Source of the DNA: Bacteroidota bacterium | GTDB lineage: Bacteria > Bacteroidota > Bacteroidia > Bacteroidales > TTA-H9 | NCBI GenBank assembly: GCA_003250395.1 | Contig: QKGM01000053.1 | Location: forward strand, 1 to 64,000 | Length of the DNA stretch: 64,000 bases | Direction of reading: 5' to 3' | Shown: in pieces, positions 1-10,142 of the stretch | Numbering within the stretch: the first letter of the stretch is position 1 | Layout of the letters: each line of letters begins with the position of its first letter | Translations under genes and position numbers: made by a program | Notes under the pieces: generated by a model | Databases searched by the model: none | What the model was told of the DNA's origin: nothing | The model's input: only the letters and a program-made list of their open reading frames with translations

Positions 1-340
1 ATTTGAGTTATAAAAGTCACAATTATACAAATTATTAAACTACAGAAAAGTGGAGTTATTTGATCTTTATATTGAAAAACAAATAATTACGTTTTTATTT
101 TATTTTCTGTGTTAAAACAAATAATTGATTAATTTAACAAATTTGGCACAATATTGGATATGACTATACGTTCTTACATTAGAATGACTGAATAATCAGC
201 TCTGAAAGATGACACAGTGTTCAGAAATTGGAGTTGAGTGATCACTGGACAAAAAAGAAAGTGATCAATATTGGATAGATTAAATGTATTTTCCTTTTCA
301 GGAAATATTTCTCATAATTGTTAGATTTTGGTTGATTAGA

Positions 341-376
341 GCACTAGCGCCGGGAGGCGCCGGTGCTTTTTCTTTT
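341..376 (+). terminator. Rho-independent terminator (plus strand)
   Basis: The arms 341-351 and 356-366 (GCACTAGCGCC and GGCGCCGGTGC) pair around a GGGA loop with one wobble and one mismatch. They are followed by a T-rich run, TTTTTCTTTT. No plus-strand gene precedes it inside the window. Confidence 0.75.
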
Positions 377-432
377 ACTTAAGACACCCTATAAAGATTT
401 TCCAGGTTGGTTAAACAATAGCGGATAAAACA

Positions 433-467
433 ACGGGGGCAATTCTCAGTTGAGAAATGCCCCCCGT
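433..467 (-). terminator. Hairpin terminator downstream of rpoD
   Basis: A long stem starting ACGGGGGC at 433 pairs with GCCCCCCGT ending at 467, with small bulges and a two-nucleotide loop. It lies 21 bp past the rpoD stop. The sequence beyond it on the minus strand is T-rich (TTGTTTTATCC), as expected for termination of the rpoD transcript; it is symmetric enough to act in both directions. Confidence 0.65.
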
Positions 468-488
468 ACCTCATTGTTTTAGTAAAAA

Positions 489-1352
489 TTACCCCAGATA
501 TCCTTTAAGGATTTTGCTTCTGGAAGTATGTTTAAGCCTGCGTATAGCTTTTTCTTTTATTTGACGGACCCTTTCACGGGTCAGGTCAAATTTCTCTCCT
601 ATTTCCTCAAGGGTCATCGGATGCTTTCCTTCCAGACCGAAATAAAGACGAATAACGTCGGCCTCTCGGGGCGTCAGGGTTGTGATAGCACGGTCAATTT
701 CGCGACGCAAAGACTCGTATAGGAGTCCGCTTTCAGGTGTAGGCCCGTCATCGCTCCTCATCACATCATACATGTTGTTCTCCTCATCCTGAACGAGGGG
801 CGCATCCATAGATACGTGACGACCTGAATTGCGCAACGATTCTTTAACTTCATTCTCGGAGATTTCAAGCATTGAGGCTATTTCCTCGGCATTGGGTTCC
901 CGCTCATACTCTTGTTCGAGTTTGGCATAAGCCTTATTGATCTTATTAATTGATCCTATCTTGTTGAGGGGAAGCCTGACAATACGCGATTGTTCAGCCA
1001 GAGCCTGCAGAATGGACTGACGAATCCACCATACTGCATAAGAGATGAATTTAAATCCTCGTGTTTCATCAAACCTTTGGGCAGCCTTAATCAGACCAAG
1101 ATTGCCTTCATTAATTAAGTCGGGCAAACTTAAGCCTTGATTCTGATACTGTTTGGAAACAGAAACTACAAAACGAAGGTTGGCTTTCGTCAATTTCTCG
1201 AGTGCTACCTGATCACCCTGCTTGATACGCTGGGCCAGGGCTACTTCTTCTTCAGCAGTTATCAGTTCGACTTTGCCGATCTCCTGAAGATACTTGTCCA
1301 AAGAAGCGGTTTCCCTGTTGGTAACCTGTTTTGTAATTTTTAATTGCCTCAT
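489..1352 (-). CDS. rpoD: Primary RNA polymerase sigma factor RpoD/SigA
   Basis: This is the housekeeping sigma-70 subunit that directs RNA polymerase to most promoters. The 287-residue length, with no N-terminal region 1.1, is the compact form usual in Bacteroidota. Region 1.2 lies at about residues 17-50 ([20 protein letters not shown]), region 2 at about 53-125 with the core-binding and minus-10-reading helices ([12 protein letters not shown]), region 3 at about 130-205 and the region 4 helix-turn-helix at about 225-285 ([18 protein letters not shown]). It follows pnp by 73 bp on the same strand and may be cotranscribed with it. The many TAnnTTTG elements in this window are the promoters such a factor is known to use. 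The identification is secure. Confidence 0.97.
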   Translation of the reverse strand: MRQLKITKQVTNRETASLDKYLQEIGKVELITAEEEVALAQRIKQGDQVALEKLTKANLRFVVSVSKQYQNQGLSLPDLINEGNLGLIKAAQRFDETRGFKFISYAVWWIRQSILQALAEQSRIVRLPLNKIGSINKINKAYAKLEQEYEREPNAEEIASMLEISENEVKESLRNSGRHVSMDAPLVQDEENNMYDVMRSDDGPTPESGLLYESLRREIDRAITTLTPREADVIRLYFGLEGKHPMTLEEIGEKFDLTRERVRQIKEKAIRRLKHTSRSKILKGYLG

Positions 1353-1425
1353 AAAATATATTTAGTTTTATCCACGGTTCCCTTCATACGATGCATAAAC
1401 TATATTGTTTCAACATCGGGTCAGC

Positions 1426-3555
1426 TTACTTCTTTCCGTCAGGTCTGGGAAGCAATACTTTACGTGAAAGCTTGAGTTTGTTCGTTTTCTTGTCTACGTC
1501 AATGAGTTTAACTTCAATCATATCACCAACTTTTAAAACATCTTCAACATTCTCAATCCGCTTCCAGTCAATCTCTGAAACATGAAGTAAACCATCTTTA
1601 TTCGGAAGAATCTCAACAAAAGCACCAAAGGCAGTTATAGTCTTTACTTTTCCGGTATAGATTTGACCGACTTCAGGTATTGCGACAATCCCCCTGATTC
1701 GCGCTTTTACAGCTTCAATTGCTTCAATATTGGCTCCACTGATATCAATAATACCCTGTTCTCCAACCTCCTCAAGGACAATAACAGTACCCGTTTCACG
1801 CTGCATTTCCTGAATGACTTTACCACCAGGTCCTATCACAGCACCAATGAATTCACGTGGTATGGTCATTTGTACCATCCTCGGAACATGAGGTTTGTAA
1901 TCGGCACGGGGTTCAGTAATAGTTTTGGCAATCTCTCCCAGTATATGGAAACGGCCTCTCCGGGCCTGATCCAAAGCCTGTGTAAGTACCTCATAAGGAA
2001 GTCCGTCAACCTTGATATCCATTTGGCAAGCGGTAATTCCATCGGTAGTGCCTGTAACTTTGAAATCCATATCACCAAGATGATCCTCATCGCCAAGAAT
2101 ATCAGAAAGAACAGCAAACTTACCAGAAGAAGTATCGGTAATAAGCCCCATTGCAATTCCCGAAACTGGCTTCTTCAATTTGACTCCGGCATCCATCAGG
2201 GCCATGGTTCCAGCGCAAACAGTAGCCATCGAAGATGAACCATTTGACTCTAAAATATCAGAAACAACCCTAATTGTATAAGGATTAATTTCCGGGCCCG
2301 GGATCATATTTTTTAGTGCCCGCATTGCAAGGTTACCATGACCTATTTCTCTACGGCTGGTTCCACGTAATGGCTTTGCCTCTCCGGTTGAGAACGGAGG
2401 GAAATTATAATGCAGAATGAAATTGTTTTTTCCTTCAATTACGGCACCATCAATAATCTGTTCATCCAGTTTGGTTCCCAGCGTAACACTTGTCAGAGAT
2501 TGAGTCTCGCCACGCGTAAATATTGCTGATCCATGTGCCATGGGTAAATAATCCACTTCACACCAGATGGGACGAATTTCATCTAGTTTTCGTCCATCCA
2601 GACGGGTACGCTCGTTAAGTATTACATCACGAACAGCGTGCTTATTAACGTCATGGAAATACCTCTTAATCATCGAACTCTTGTCTGCACGATCTTCTTC
2701 AGCAAGGGTTTCAATAAATTCTGAGAGAACAGCATCGAAAGCTTCAGAACGTTCATGTTTAGCAGAAGCTTTTGAAGCAATTGCGTAAATCTTTGAATAG
2801 CAGAATTCATTGACAGCTTTTCGAAGATCCTCATCGTTTACCTCATGACAGTATTCGCGTTTGGTAATTCCCCGACCCGATTCCTGGACAAGCTCAATTT
2901 GCGCCTGGCATTGAGTTTTAATGACATCGTGAGCAAATCGGAGGGCTTCAACCATTTCTGATTCACTTATCTCCTTCATTTCGCCCTCGACCATCATGAT
3001 ATTATCTATAGTAGCAGCGACCATCATATCGATATCGGATTTCTCCATTTCTGCTACTGTCGGATTAATGACAAGTTGCCCGTTAATACGGCCTACACGT
3101 ACTTCTGAGACTGGTCCATGGAATGGAATATCAGAAACAGCCAGTGCTGAAGAAGCGGCAAGACAAGCCAGGGCATCGGGAAGTGTATTTTTTTCACCTG
3201 AGATCAGGTATACCAATACTTGTGTATCGGCATGATAATTTTCCGGAAATAATGGACGTAAAGCACGATCTACAAGACGAGCAGTAAGTATTTCGGCCTC
3301 TGCAGGTCTGGCTTCTCTTTTGAAAAAGCCACCGGGAAATCGTCCGGTCGAGGCGTATTTCTCCTGATACTCAACGGTCAGAGGCATGAAATCAACATCC
3401 TCCTTTGCTACTTTATTTGAAACAACTGTAGCCAATAACATGGTATTCTCCATGCGAACAACAACAGAACCATCAGCCTGTTTGGCCAGTTTACCGGTCT
3501 CAATCTGGATGGTTCTTCCGTCGGGTAATTGAAACGATTTGATGAATGCCTGCAT
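1426..3555 (-). CDS. pnp: Polyribonucleotide nucleotidyltransferase (PNPase)
   Basis: PNPase degrades RNA 3'-to-5' by phosphorolysis and is a core enzyme of mRNA turnover. The 709-residue protein has the usual order: first RNase PH domain (about 10-225), all-helical linker, second RNase PH domain (about 310-540, with the [20 protein letters not shown] stretch), KH domain (about 550-610, [15 protein letters not shown]) and S1 domain (about 615-690, [15 protein letters not shown]). An upstream in-frame start at 3615 would add 20 residues unlike the family; I chose the methionine at 3555 because [14 protein letters not shown] matches where PNPases begin. It lies between rpsO and rpoD on the same strand; the rpsO-pnp neighbourhood is widespread in bacteria. 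Confidence 0.97.
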   Translation of the reverse strand: MQAFIKSFQLPDGRTIQIETGKLAKQADGSVVVRMENTMLLATVVSNKVAKEDVDFMPLTVEYQEKYASTGRFPGGFFKREARPAEAEILTARLVDRALRPLFPENYHADTQVLVYLISGEKNTLPDALACLAASSALAVSDIPFHGPVSEVRVGRINGQLVINPTVAEMEKSDIDMMVAATIDNIMMVEGEMKEISESEMVEALRFAHDVIKTQCQAQIELVQESGRGITKREYCHEVNDEDLRKAVNEFCYSKIYAIASKASAKHERSEAFDAVLSEFIETLAEEDRADKSSMIKRYFHDVNKHAVRDVILNERTRLDGRKLDEIRPIWCEVDYLPMAHGSAIFTRGETQSLTSVTLGTKLDEQIIDGAVIEGKNNFILHYNFPPFSTGEAKPLRGTSRREIGHGNLAMRALKNMIPGPEINPYTIRVVSDILESNGSSSMATVCAGTMALMDAGVKLKKPVSGIAMGLITDTSSGKFAVLSDILGDEDHLGDMDFKVTGTTDGITACQMDIKVDGLPYEVLTQALDQARRGRFHILGEIAKTITEPRADYKPHVPRMVQMTIPREFIGAVIGPGGKVIQEMQRETGTVIVLEEVGEQGIIDISGANIEAIEAVKARIRGIVAIPEVGQIYTGKVKTITAFGAFVEILPNKDGLLHVSEIDWKRIENVEDVLKVGDMIEVKLIDVDKKTNKLKLSRKVLLPRPDGKK

Positions 3556-3771
3556 ATATTTAAAAAAATGTTGGTTGATAAACTCAACAAAAGTGATTAC
3601 TTTCAGTTCAACCATGAACCCTTTCCAACCGCCGTTTCGATGTCATTCCTATTAAAATCTTCACAGATTACTATGGTATAAAAACATCATTTTAAACTTT
3701 GGATTATGTTCGGTTAATACTGAAAACAACCACTTGGTTTGTAATTAATTACGATACACATATAAAATATC

Positions 3772-3798
3772 AAAAAAGGCAATTGATAAAATTGCCTT
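3772..3798 (-). terminator. Terminator of rpsO
   Basis: A perfect 9-bp stem, AAGGCAATT at 3776-3784 and AATTGCCTT at 3790-3798, closes a GATAA loop. On the minus strand it is followed by a run of U (the A run at 3772-3777). It lies 33 bp beyond the rpsO stop and separates rpsO from pnp. Confidence 0.85.
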
Positions 3799-3830
3799 CT
3801 CTGACGGTATCCGCTTGAACGTCCCCGAAA

Positions 3831-4100
3831 TTACTTTCTGAGACCTAATTTGCTGACGATTGCCCTATAACGCTCGATATCGGTTTCCTTCAGATAATCG
3901 AGTAGTTTCCTTCTTTTTCCGACTAAACGAACCAGACTACGCTGGGTGTTTTTGTCTTTACGATTGTTACGCAGATGATCAGTTAAATGGCTGATGCGGA
4001 ATGAAAACAACGCAATCTGACCTTCTGATGAGCCGGTATTCATCTCAGAATTACCATGCTCTACAAAAATATTTTTTTTAATTTCAGGTGTTAAATACAT
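3831..4100 (-). CDS. rpsO: 30S ribosomal protein S15
   Basis: S15 binds 16S rRNA early in small-subunit assembly and contributes to an intersubunit bridge. The 89-residue length and the C-terminal signature QRSLVRLVGKRRKLLDYL are those of the family. The gene has its own TAnnTTTG element at 4139-4146, about 30 nt before the start codon after allowing for the transcription start, and its own terminator. S15 commonly represses its own mRNA; no specific operator could be recognised here. Confidence 0.97.
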   Translation of the reverse strand: MYLTPEIKKNIFVEHGNSEMNTGSSEGQIALFSFRISHLTDHLRNNRKDKNTQRSLVRLVGKRRKLLDYLKETDIERYRAIVSKLGLRK

Positions 4101-4138
4101 AACTGCTTACGCTTATTTTATTTAGCCAAAACGGGCTG

Positions 4139-4146
4139 CAAAAATA
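4139..4146 (-). promoter_or_regulatory. rpsO promoter minus-7 element
   Basis: On the minus strand this reads TATTTTTG, matching the Bacteroidota TAnnTTTG consensus, and is followed by CA at the expected start region. It lies 39 bp upstream of the rpsO start. No clear minus-33 TTTG is seen at the expected spacing. Confidence 0.6.
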
Positions 4147-4294
4147 CAAAACTTTTTTGAAATGAACCGGATAGAAATAAATCTTTTTCAAACTTTCTGA
4201 TTAGCAACCCAAATATTATTCAATATTGTATAAAAAGAAACTTACTGCTTAATTTCTGTCTCTGTAAAAACTGCCTGGATGCAAGAATTTTCCT

Positions 4295-5599
4295 TCAATG
4301 AGCATCCACCGGCTCATCAAGAACATTTAGAATTCTGCGCTCTACTGCTTTCTGGCATACAGGACAATACGCATCTGGATTATTGGATTTCATGTTACAA
4401 TCCATAACAGGACTATATATCCCCTTTGAAACATATCCACCGCCCTCGAAAAGACCAACAATCCCTTTCCATTCTTCACTTCTTGGTGTAGGTACCGGTG
4501 TGCCGGCATCTATCATCTTTAGCCATTTCCTCCCGAAAGCAATTCTTGTGGTTATGTTCGGTTCCCATGGTTCAATATTAAGATTGTAGAAATCTTCACC
4601 TGCAACTTCTGTATTATAGTATTCATCAGCCAGACCACCGAACCCATGCCCGAACTCATGCATACTCACTTTAGGAGTAAGAAAATTATCGGAAGTACAG
4701 GCTGTATATAAATTGTAAAAACCTCCGCCACCATATCGTTTCGAATTGATTAACACATAAATCTGATCATAAGGAACGGTTGCAGCATAATCACAAAGGG
4801 TTTTATAATCAAACGTTGTCAGATATCTATCAACATCAAAAGTGTAGTATGTAGAACCGGCAACTGTATTGTTATAGATGTGCTCACCGGGGACATCCGG
4901 GCCCGATTGCTGCGATGGAGATTCAATTGCATAGAGGTTTATCCTTTCACGGTATTTATTGTATGGTGGTTTATCCAATATATATCCCATTACCCGCAAC
5001 ACATCAGCACGAAACTTCTCCATCTGGTCTTGCGTGTATCCTTCGGCTACGACAGCTATGTCGAGAGATTCAGATGGATTCCCATTACCTGCTACTCTAT
5101 CGTGCCGGACCAGGGGAAGCTCTTCCTTCAGTATGAAATAGTTTTCCGGATCAACCTCCAGATGAAAAATATTCCTGAATTCTCCATCCTGTTGTCCTCT
5201 TTCGTCTATTTCAAACCTGACTTTATGCCGGGGGAATGGCATAATCGCTGCCTGATAAAACGTTCTACTGACTTTTCTTGCCTCAGAAGTTGCCTTCCAC
5301 TCCTCGAACAAACTGCTAAACCCTCTTTCGAAAATCAATTGTCCAGAATTTATATCGTAAATCCGATATCTGAAATTCCCATATCCAAACGGATCAATCA
5401 GGTTCTTAACAGGCCCTCCCCAATATGGTTCCTGTTTCATCTCTTTCAAGAAGACCATGGTGAGGGTGTCATTTCCGCCAATCTCAAAGTCAATCCTTAA
5501 GGTTTTAGATTCAAAATATTCAGAAAAGGAAATCTGGGCTTTTAAAGTAAAAAAACCTGTTAGTGCCACTAAAACAAGAAGAATCTTTCTGTTCAACAT
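4295..5599 (-). CDS. Secreted M64-family zinc metallopeptidase
   Basis: A 434-residue exported protease of the IgA peptidase M64 family. It starts with a signal peptide (MLNRKILLVLVALTGFF, cleavage likely near KAQ). Residues about 25-145 match the beta-rich M64 N-terminal domain. The catalytic domain follows, with SLDIAVVAEGYT near 180 and the zinc motif HEFGHGFGGLADEYY, whose ligands and catalytic glutamate are H314, E315 and H318. Cysteines near the C-terminus (CNMKSNNPDAYCPVCQ) match the family's conserved tail. Family members were first described as IgA proteases, but substrates of environmental members are unknown. It sits 20 bp downstream of a dipeptidyl-peptidase on the same strand, so the two may be cotranscribed and act together on external protein. 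Confidence 0.88.
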   Translation of the reverse strand: MLNRKILLVLVALTGFFTLKAQISFSEYFESKTLRIDFEIGGNDTLTMVFLKEMKQEPYWGGPVKNLIDPFGYGNFRYRIYDINSGQLIFERGFSSLFEEWKATSEARKVSRTFYQAAIMPFPRHKVRFEIDERGQQDGEFRNIFHLEVDPENYFILKEELPLVRHDRVAGNGNPSESLDIAVVAEGYTQDQMEKFRADVLRVMGYILDKPPYNKYRERINLYAIESPSQQSGPDVPGEHIYNNTVAGSTYYTFDVDRYLTTFDYKTLCDYAATVPYDQIYVLINSKRYGGGGFYNLYTACTSDNFLTPKVSMHEFGHGFGGLADEYYNTEVAGEDFYNLNIEPWEPNITTRIAFGRKWLKMIDAGTPVPTPRSEEWKGIVGLFEGGGYVSKGIYSPVMDCNMKSNNPDAYCPVCQKAVERRILNVLDEPVDAH

Positions 5600-5619
5600 G
5601 CGATATAATATTTCAAAGA

Positions 5620-7854
5620 TTAACGGGAGCCGGCGGGAAGGTTATCCTTCCAATATTTCTCCATTGAGCGATATAAATGTAAAGTTGTTCCTTCTCTTTC
5701 ATAGATACCATGTGAACGCATGGGATAGGCCAGCATCTGAAACAGCTTATTCTGTTTTACCAGTTCATTTACAAGCATCTCGCAATTCTGGTAATGAACA
5801 TTATCGTCTCCTGTACCATGTATCAGGAGCAGATTACCTTTCAGGTTACCGGCATGGTTAATAGGTGAGCCCTCCTTAAATCCTTCGGGGTTTGTAGAAG
5901 GCAGTCCCATATACCGTTCCTGATAGATAGCGTCATAAAGCTGTTGGTCCGCAACAAAAGCCACTGCAATTCCGGTTTGATAAAGGTCAGGATATCTGAA
6001 CATGGCATTCAGAGTCATTGAACCTCCTCCACTCCATCCCCAGACACCTATGCGTTCAGCATCCACAAACGGGTATGCCTTTATTATTTCCTGAACTGCT
6101 GCAGCCTGATCACCAGGAGCAAGAATCCCCACTTTTCCATATATACATTTACGCCACTCCCTGCCTCTTGGAAGATTTACACCCCGATTATCAACACTCA
6201 TAACAATATACCCCTGTCGGGCAAGGTACTGATGCCACAGATCGCCTCCATCCCATGAATTCTGAACTGTAGAGCCGGCAGGTTCGCCATACACATGAAA
6301 GATTACCGGATATTTCCCGGCCGGATTAAAATGCGGTGGTTTAACCATCCAGCCATCCAGTGTCACATCACCGATATTGACTTTAAAAAACTGACGGGGA
6401 CTGATCCCGAGAGCACTGAATTCTTTTGCTACATCGCTATTATTCTCAAACTCCCTGATCAATTTGTGTGAAGGTAATGACACCAGTGTATAAACAGGAG
6501 GCGTCGTACTATTGTGGAAAGTGTGGATTGCCCACTTGCCATTGGGGGATATATTATAAGAATTGTGCCCGTGTACATTATCCGGAGTAATACGTTCAGG
6601 AAAACCTTTCCCGTTAATTCGGCTCCTGTATAAATACTTTTCTGTCGGATTTTCCGGCGAAGCAAGATAGTAAACATATCCACTTATCTCATCAATCCTC
6701 AATACGCTTATAAGATCAAAGTTAGCACCTGTAATGGGGATAAATTGCTTTCCGTTACGATCTACCCTGTACAGCCGACGCCATCCATCACGTTCACTGG
6801 TCCATGTAAATGCCTTATTCTTATCAATCCATTCTGTATCATCATATACATCGACCCATGCTTTATCCGTTTCAACAAACAGAACGGATGTCTTCAACGA
6901 CTCCGCACTGACTGTCCAGATGGTGTTGGTATTTTGTAAACGGTTAAATTGTTGTACTAATAAATCATTCGATTCGGGGATAAATTCCATTCGGGGAAGA
7001 TAATTATCACGGGGATCACCAGGAATCGAAATCCATCTCGATTCACCACCATCAGCACTAATAACTCCGACTTTGACAGAAGAAAGGGTTGTTCCTACCT
7101 TAGGATATGGTATTGGAATGATACTCGGGTAGATTGAATCAACATTATTAATTATGTCAAAAACTCCTGTCCCTCTTGTATCACTCTGCCAAAAGGCAAT
7201 GGTCAAACCATCAGGACTCCACCTGAACCCATCGCGGCAATCAAACTCTTCTTCATAAACCCAATCAAATGTACCGTTTACTATATACTCACAGCCATCA
7301 AAAGTCAACTGCTTTATTTTTCTGTCGGCAAGTGTCTCAACATAAATATTGTTTTTACTGACATAAGCTACTCTGCCGGCATCAGGCGAAAATTTTGCAA
7401 ACATCAGCGATGATTCCGGTAAATCTTTGCCTAATTGTTGCAGATTACCTGATTTAACATCCAGTACCCAGTAATCACCACGGGTATTATATCTCCACAC
7501 CCTTCGCGTATTGGTAAAAAGCAGTAATTTACTGTTATCTTTACTCCATGTATATCCTGAAAGCCTGAGCGGTTTTTCAGAACCTTCGGGAATGAATTTT
7601 TCTCCGGCCACCAATACTTCCCGTTTATTGGTTTTAGCATCAACTCTCACCATGTCGCGTAATGGCGAACCTTCACGGCGTTCCAGGATCAGGTAGCTAT
7701 CCCCGTCCGGCAGCCATCGTACCGGTGCCATCCATTTGGCATTTAAGAGACCCTCATTGAATATTTTTTCAAGTGTAAGTGTTTCCTGTGAATTGGCTAT
7801 ACCAATTACAGACAGAAAAAGAACCAACAACACAGAACGAAATAACGATTTCAT
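5620..7854 (-). CDS. Dipeptidyl-peptidase IV-type serine peptidase (S9B)
   Basis: It removes N-terminal dipeptides, preferentially X-Pro or X-Ala, and in this phylum is normally periplasmic or surface-bound. The 744-residue protein has a signal peptide (MKSLFRSVLLVLFLSVIGIA), an eight-bladed beta-propeller (about 60-480) containing the family-diagnostic EE motif in DWVYEEEF (about 198-205), and a C-terminal alpha/beta hydrolase domain. The nucleophile is S608 in GWSGGGS; the acid and base are in HGTGDDNVH and MRSHGIYERE. I chose the start at 7854 because it begins directly with the signal peptide; an upstream start at 7920 would place 22 extra residues before it. The M64 peptidase follows on the same strand. 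Confidence 0.93.
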   Translation of the reverse strand: MKSLFRSVLLVLFLSVIGIANSQETLTLEKIFNEGLLNAKWMAPVRWLPDGDSYLILERREGSPLRDMVRVDAKTNKREVLVAGEKFIPEGSEKPLRLSGYTWSKDNSKLLLFTNTRRVWRYNTRGDYWVLDVKSGNLQQLGKDLPESSLMFAKFSPDAGRVAYVSKNNIYVETLADRKIKQLTFDGCEYIVNGTFDWVYEEEFDCRDGFRWSPDGLTIAFWQSDTRGTGVFDIINNVDSIYPSIIPIPYPKVGTTLSSVKVGVISADGGESRWISIPGDPRDNYLPRMEFIPESNDLLVQQFNRLQNTNTIWTVSAESLKTSVLFVETDKAWVDVYDDTEWIDKNKAFTWTSERDGWRRLYRVDRNGKQFIPITGANFDLISVLRIDEISGYVYYLASPENPTEKYLYRSRINGKGFPERITPDNVHGHNSYNISPNGKWAIHTFHNSTTPPVYTLVSLPSHKLIREFENNSDVAKEFSALGISPRQFFKVNIGDVTLDGWMVKPPHFNPAGKYPVIFHVYGEPAGSTVQNSWDGGDLWHQYLARQGYIVMSVDNRGVNLPRGREWRKCIYGKVGILAPGDQAAAVQEIIKAYPFVDAERIGVWGWSGGGSMTLNAMFRYPDLYQTGIAVAFVADQQLYDAIYQERYMGLPSTNPEGFKEGSPINHAGNLKGNLLLIHGTGDDNVHYQNCEMLVNELVKQNKLFQMLAYPMRSHGIYEREGTTLHLYRSMEKYWKDNLPAGSR

Positions 7855-8128
7855 AACTTGTAATAGGTTAAAGATATTTTTCTTATGCAAAGAAAAGCAA
7901 ATTGATTTGTTTAATAACAAAATTTAACTTCCATCCTCTTTATCTTCTCTACCCAGCTTTTTGATTCATACCAACCTGATTACAGTCTGTATTTTTTCTT
8001 TAATCTTGCAGCCATTTATACTTATCTGTGCCTGTTGAATTACGATAGTCTCTATCCAGAAAGCAATTGCAAAAACTGACAACAATCAAACCATCGCGAC
8101 GTTTGAACCTGAGATAACCATATTTAAA

Positions 8129-8836
8129 ATGAAAACACTTGCCGACAGAATTATTCATTTCAATCATTACCTTGACTTCCAGGGGATATTACCTCCCGGG
8201 ATTAACCTGATGAATCCTTACAGGCAAAGTGAAGATATCAGGACGATTGTCGGTGCATTCTACTTTAAATATTATAACGATAACCTTAAACGACATATGA
8301 TTCTCGGGATCAACCCCGGCAGATTAGGCGCCGGGTTTACGGGTATCCCTTTTACGGATACCCGTCGATTAAAAGAGAAGTGCAACATTGCATACTCGGG
8401 TCGCGAAACGCATGAACCTTCATCCGTTTTCATCTACGGGATGATTGACGCATTTGGAGGTACTACTGACTTCTACAGCAAATTTTACATAGGATCGGTA
8501 TGCCCGCTTGGATTTACCGCTATGGGTAAAAATGGCAGAGAGGTAAATTACAACTATTACGACAGCCGTGAATTAACCAGATCTGTGGAAGGATTCATAG
8601 TTGAAAGCATCAGGAAACAGATAGATATGGGTATGTCGACCGATATTTGTTATTGCTTCGGCACCGGAAAAAATGAAGACTTTTTACGCAGGCTTAATGA
8701 AAGAGAAAAATTCTTCGACAAAATAATCGCGCTTGAACACCCCCGGTTTATCATGCAATACAAAGCAAGGTTTAAACAGGCATATATCGACAAATACCTG
8801 GAAGCTTTCAACCAGGCGAAAGATATTAACGGATGA
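8129..8836 (+). CDS. SMUG2-like uracil-DNA glycosylase family protein (DUF4918)
   Basis: A 235-residue protein resembling the DUF4918/SMUG2 branch of the uracil-DNA glycosylase superfamily, which excises uracil or related damaged bases in base excision repair. The motif GINPGRLGAGFTGIPFTD (about 64-81) corresponds to the superfamily motif 1 (GxNPG). HPRFIMQYKAR near 209 corresponds to the C-terminal motif 2 region (H-P-[SA/R]). No signal peptide or iron-sulfur cysteine pattern is visible, so it is likely cytosolic. Its 3' end overlaps the convergent tolC-like gene by 11 bp. The family assignment is by motif memory, and the exact substrate is not predictable. Confidence 0.72.
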   Translation: MKTLADRIIHFNHYLDFQGILPPGINLMNPYRQSEDIRTIVGAFYFKYYNDNLKRHMILGINPGRLGAGFTGIPFTDTRRLKEKCNIAYSGRETHEPSSVFIYGMIDAFGGTTDFYSKFYIGSVCPLGFTAMGKNGREVNYNYYDSRELTRSVEGFIVESIRKQIDMGMSTDICYCFGTGKNEDFLRRLNEREKFFDKIIALEHPRFIMQYKARFKQAYIDKYLEAFNQAKDING

Positions 8837-10130
8837 TACGGCCTGACAACCGAAGCAACTCTGTTTCCAGCACCTTCAACTGATAAAACGACTGTAGCAG
8901 ACTGTTCTCCACATCCAACTGTCTGAGTTGAATCTGCCTGAGATCAATATCATTAAGCTCACCCAAACGATATTTATCGAGAGCTATTCTGGTATTATTC
9001 CTAACTACCAACACATTACTCCTCTCCAATGAAACCAGTTGCTGTTGAGCCCGATAATCGGAATAGAGTGTATAAAGGGTTGATCGAACAGCCTGTATTG
9101 TCTCTTCAAGTCCAATGGTAACATTCTGTTCATTAAGATGCGAATTCCTTATTCGCTGACGAGTACGAAAACCATCAAAAAGGGTATAACTCAAATTAAT
9201 ACCGGCATTCGGCCCATAATTTCGGTTTGATTCAACTAAACCTATAGCAGAGGTTGACTTCGTATAAGAATAGCCTGCCGTAAAATTTAGTTGAGGGTAT
9301 GTTACACTTCTTGCAAGACGTGTCTCATACGATGCTATCTTCTGTCTTCTTTTAGCCAGTTCTACGCTACTGTTCTCTTCTGCCAAAGGGCCGTTTAGCT
9401 CTTCAAAAGTCAGATCAGGAAGCAGCCCGATTGAATCAACTGTTGTGAAGTCTGTTGTTGCTCCCCGCACGAGCAGGTTGTTAAGAGCAACCTTAGTCCT
9501 GAGCATATCCGCCTGCTGACGGAGATAATCAGCACTATCGGAATTAAGATCAGCCACTGCCTGAAGATAATCAAGCTCCGAGATAATTCCGAGATCAAAT
9601 TTCTGCTGTGCCAATACTTTCCGGTTATGTCCAAACTGAAGGGCATCAGAAAGTACACTGAGCCTTCGGTTTTGCTGTACCAGGCTGTAATAGGTAATAA
9701 TTATCTCAGAGGCTACTGCTTCCATCTGATTACGCAGTTCAGCCTCTCCGCTCAACTCCATTTCATCCAGCCGGTTATCTTCGATAAACATTCCGAATCC
9801 ATCGAACAAAGTCCAGTTTAACGTTACTCCTGCTGTAAATGAATTTGATTCAGCATTGGTAGCTTCACGCAGACGGCCATCATAATACTGCTGACGGCTA
9901 CTGTTGATATTTTTATTGTAGGAACCTGAGGCTGTCACAGTTGGCAAAAAACCAGCACTACCGGCCGTATTATTATTCCGGGCCATTTGCAGATTATTCC
10001 GTGAAATTTTTACAGAAAAATTGTTTTCAAGGCCTATTGCAACCGCCTCTTCGGGCGAAAGGTATGACTGTCCTTTCAGTCCGGAAAACGTATATAAAAA
10101 CAAAAGGATTATTAAAAAGGGATATCGCAT
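8826..10130 (-). CDS. TolC-family outer membrane efflux protein (RND operon)
   Basis: The outer membrane channel of a tripartite efflux pump. It has a signal peptide (MRYPFLIILLFLYTFSG, cleavage near KGQ) and two OEP repeats (about 25-215 and 235-430) of long coiled helices. Motifs such as LNWTLFDGFG and LSYTLFDGFRTRQRI are typical of Bacteroidota TolC proteins. I chose the ATG at 10130; the TTG at 10142 would give a longer N-terminus overlapping the spacing to the pump gene. It is the last gene of the adaptor-pump-channel operon, 12 bp after the pump stop. Confidence 0.92.
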   Translation of the reverse strand: MRYPFLIILLFLYTFSGLKGQSYLSPEEAVAIGLENNFSVKISRNNLQMARNNNTAGSAGFLPTVTASGSYNKNINSSRQQYYDGRLREATNAESNSFTAGVTLNWTLFDGFGMFIEDNRLDEMELSGEAELRNQMEAVASEIIITYYSLVQQNRRLSVLSDALQFGHNRKVLAQQKFDLGIISELDYLQAVADLNSDSADYLRQQADMLRTKVALNNLLVRGATTDFTTVDSIGLLPDLTFEELNGPLAEENSSVELAKRRQKIASYETRLARSVTYPQLNFTAGYSYTKSTSAIGLVESNRNYGPNAGINLSYTLFDGFRTRQRIRNSHLNEQNVTIGLEETIQAVRSTLYTLYSDYRAQQQLVSLERSNVLVVRNNTRIALDKYRLGELNDIDLRQIQLRQLDVENSLLQSFYQLKVLETELLRLSGRIIR

Positions 10131-10142
10131 AAATAAAGTCAA

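Larger units (their letters stand above)
1..488. other. Gene-free stretch left of rpoD
   Basis: No open reading frame of note is seen on either strand. The stretch holds a strong plus-strand terminator hairpin (341-376), an 8-bp inverted repeat (239-246 with 260-267, 13-nt loop) and the rpoD-side hairpin at 433-467. A plus-strand terminator with no plus-strand gene inside the window means that either a transcript from left of the window ends here or a small non-coding RNA is encoded here; the sequence alone does not decide which. Confidence 0.5.

Noticed and set aside
1866-2238. Overlapping frames (96 and 191 codons) inside pnp
   Set aside because: They are out-of-frame shadows of the PNPase gene without recognisable family signatures.
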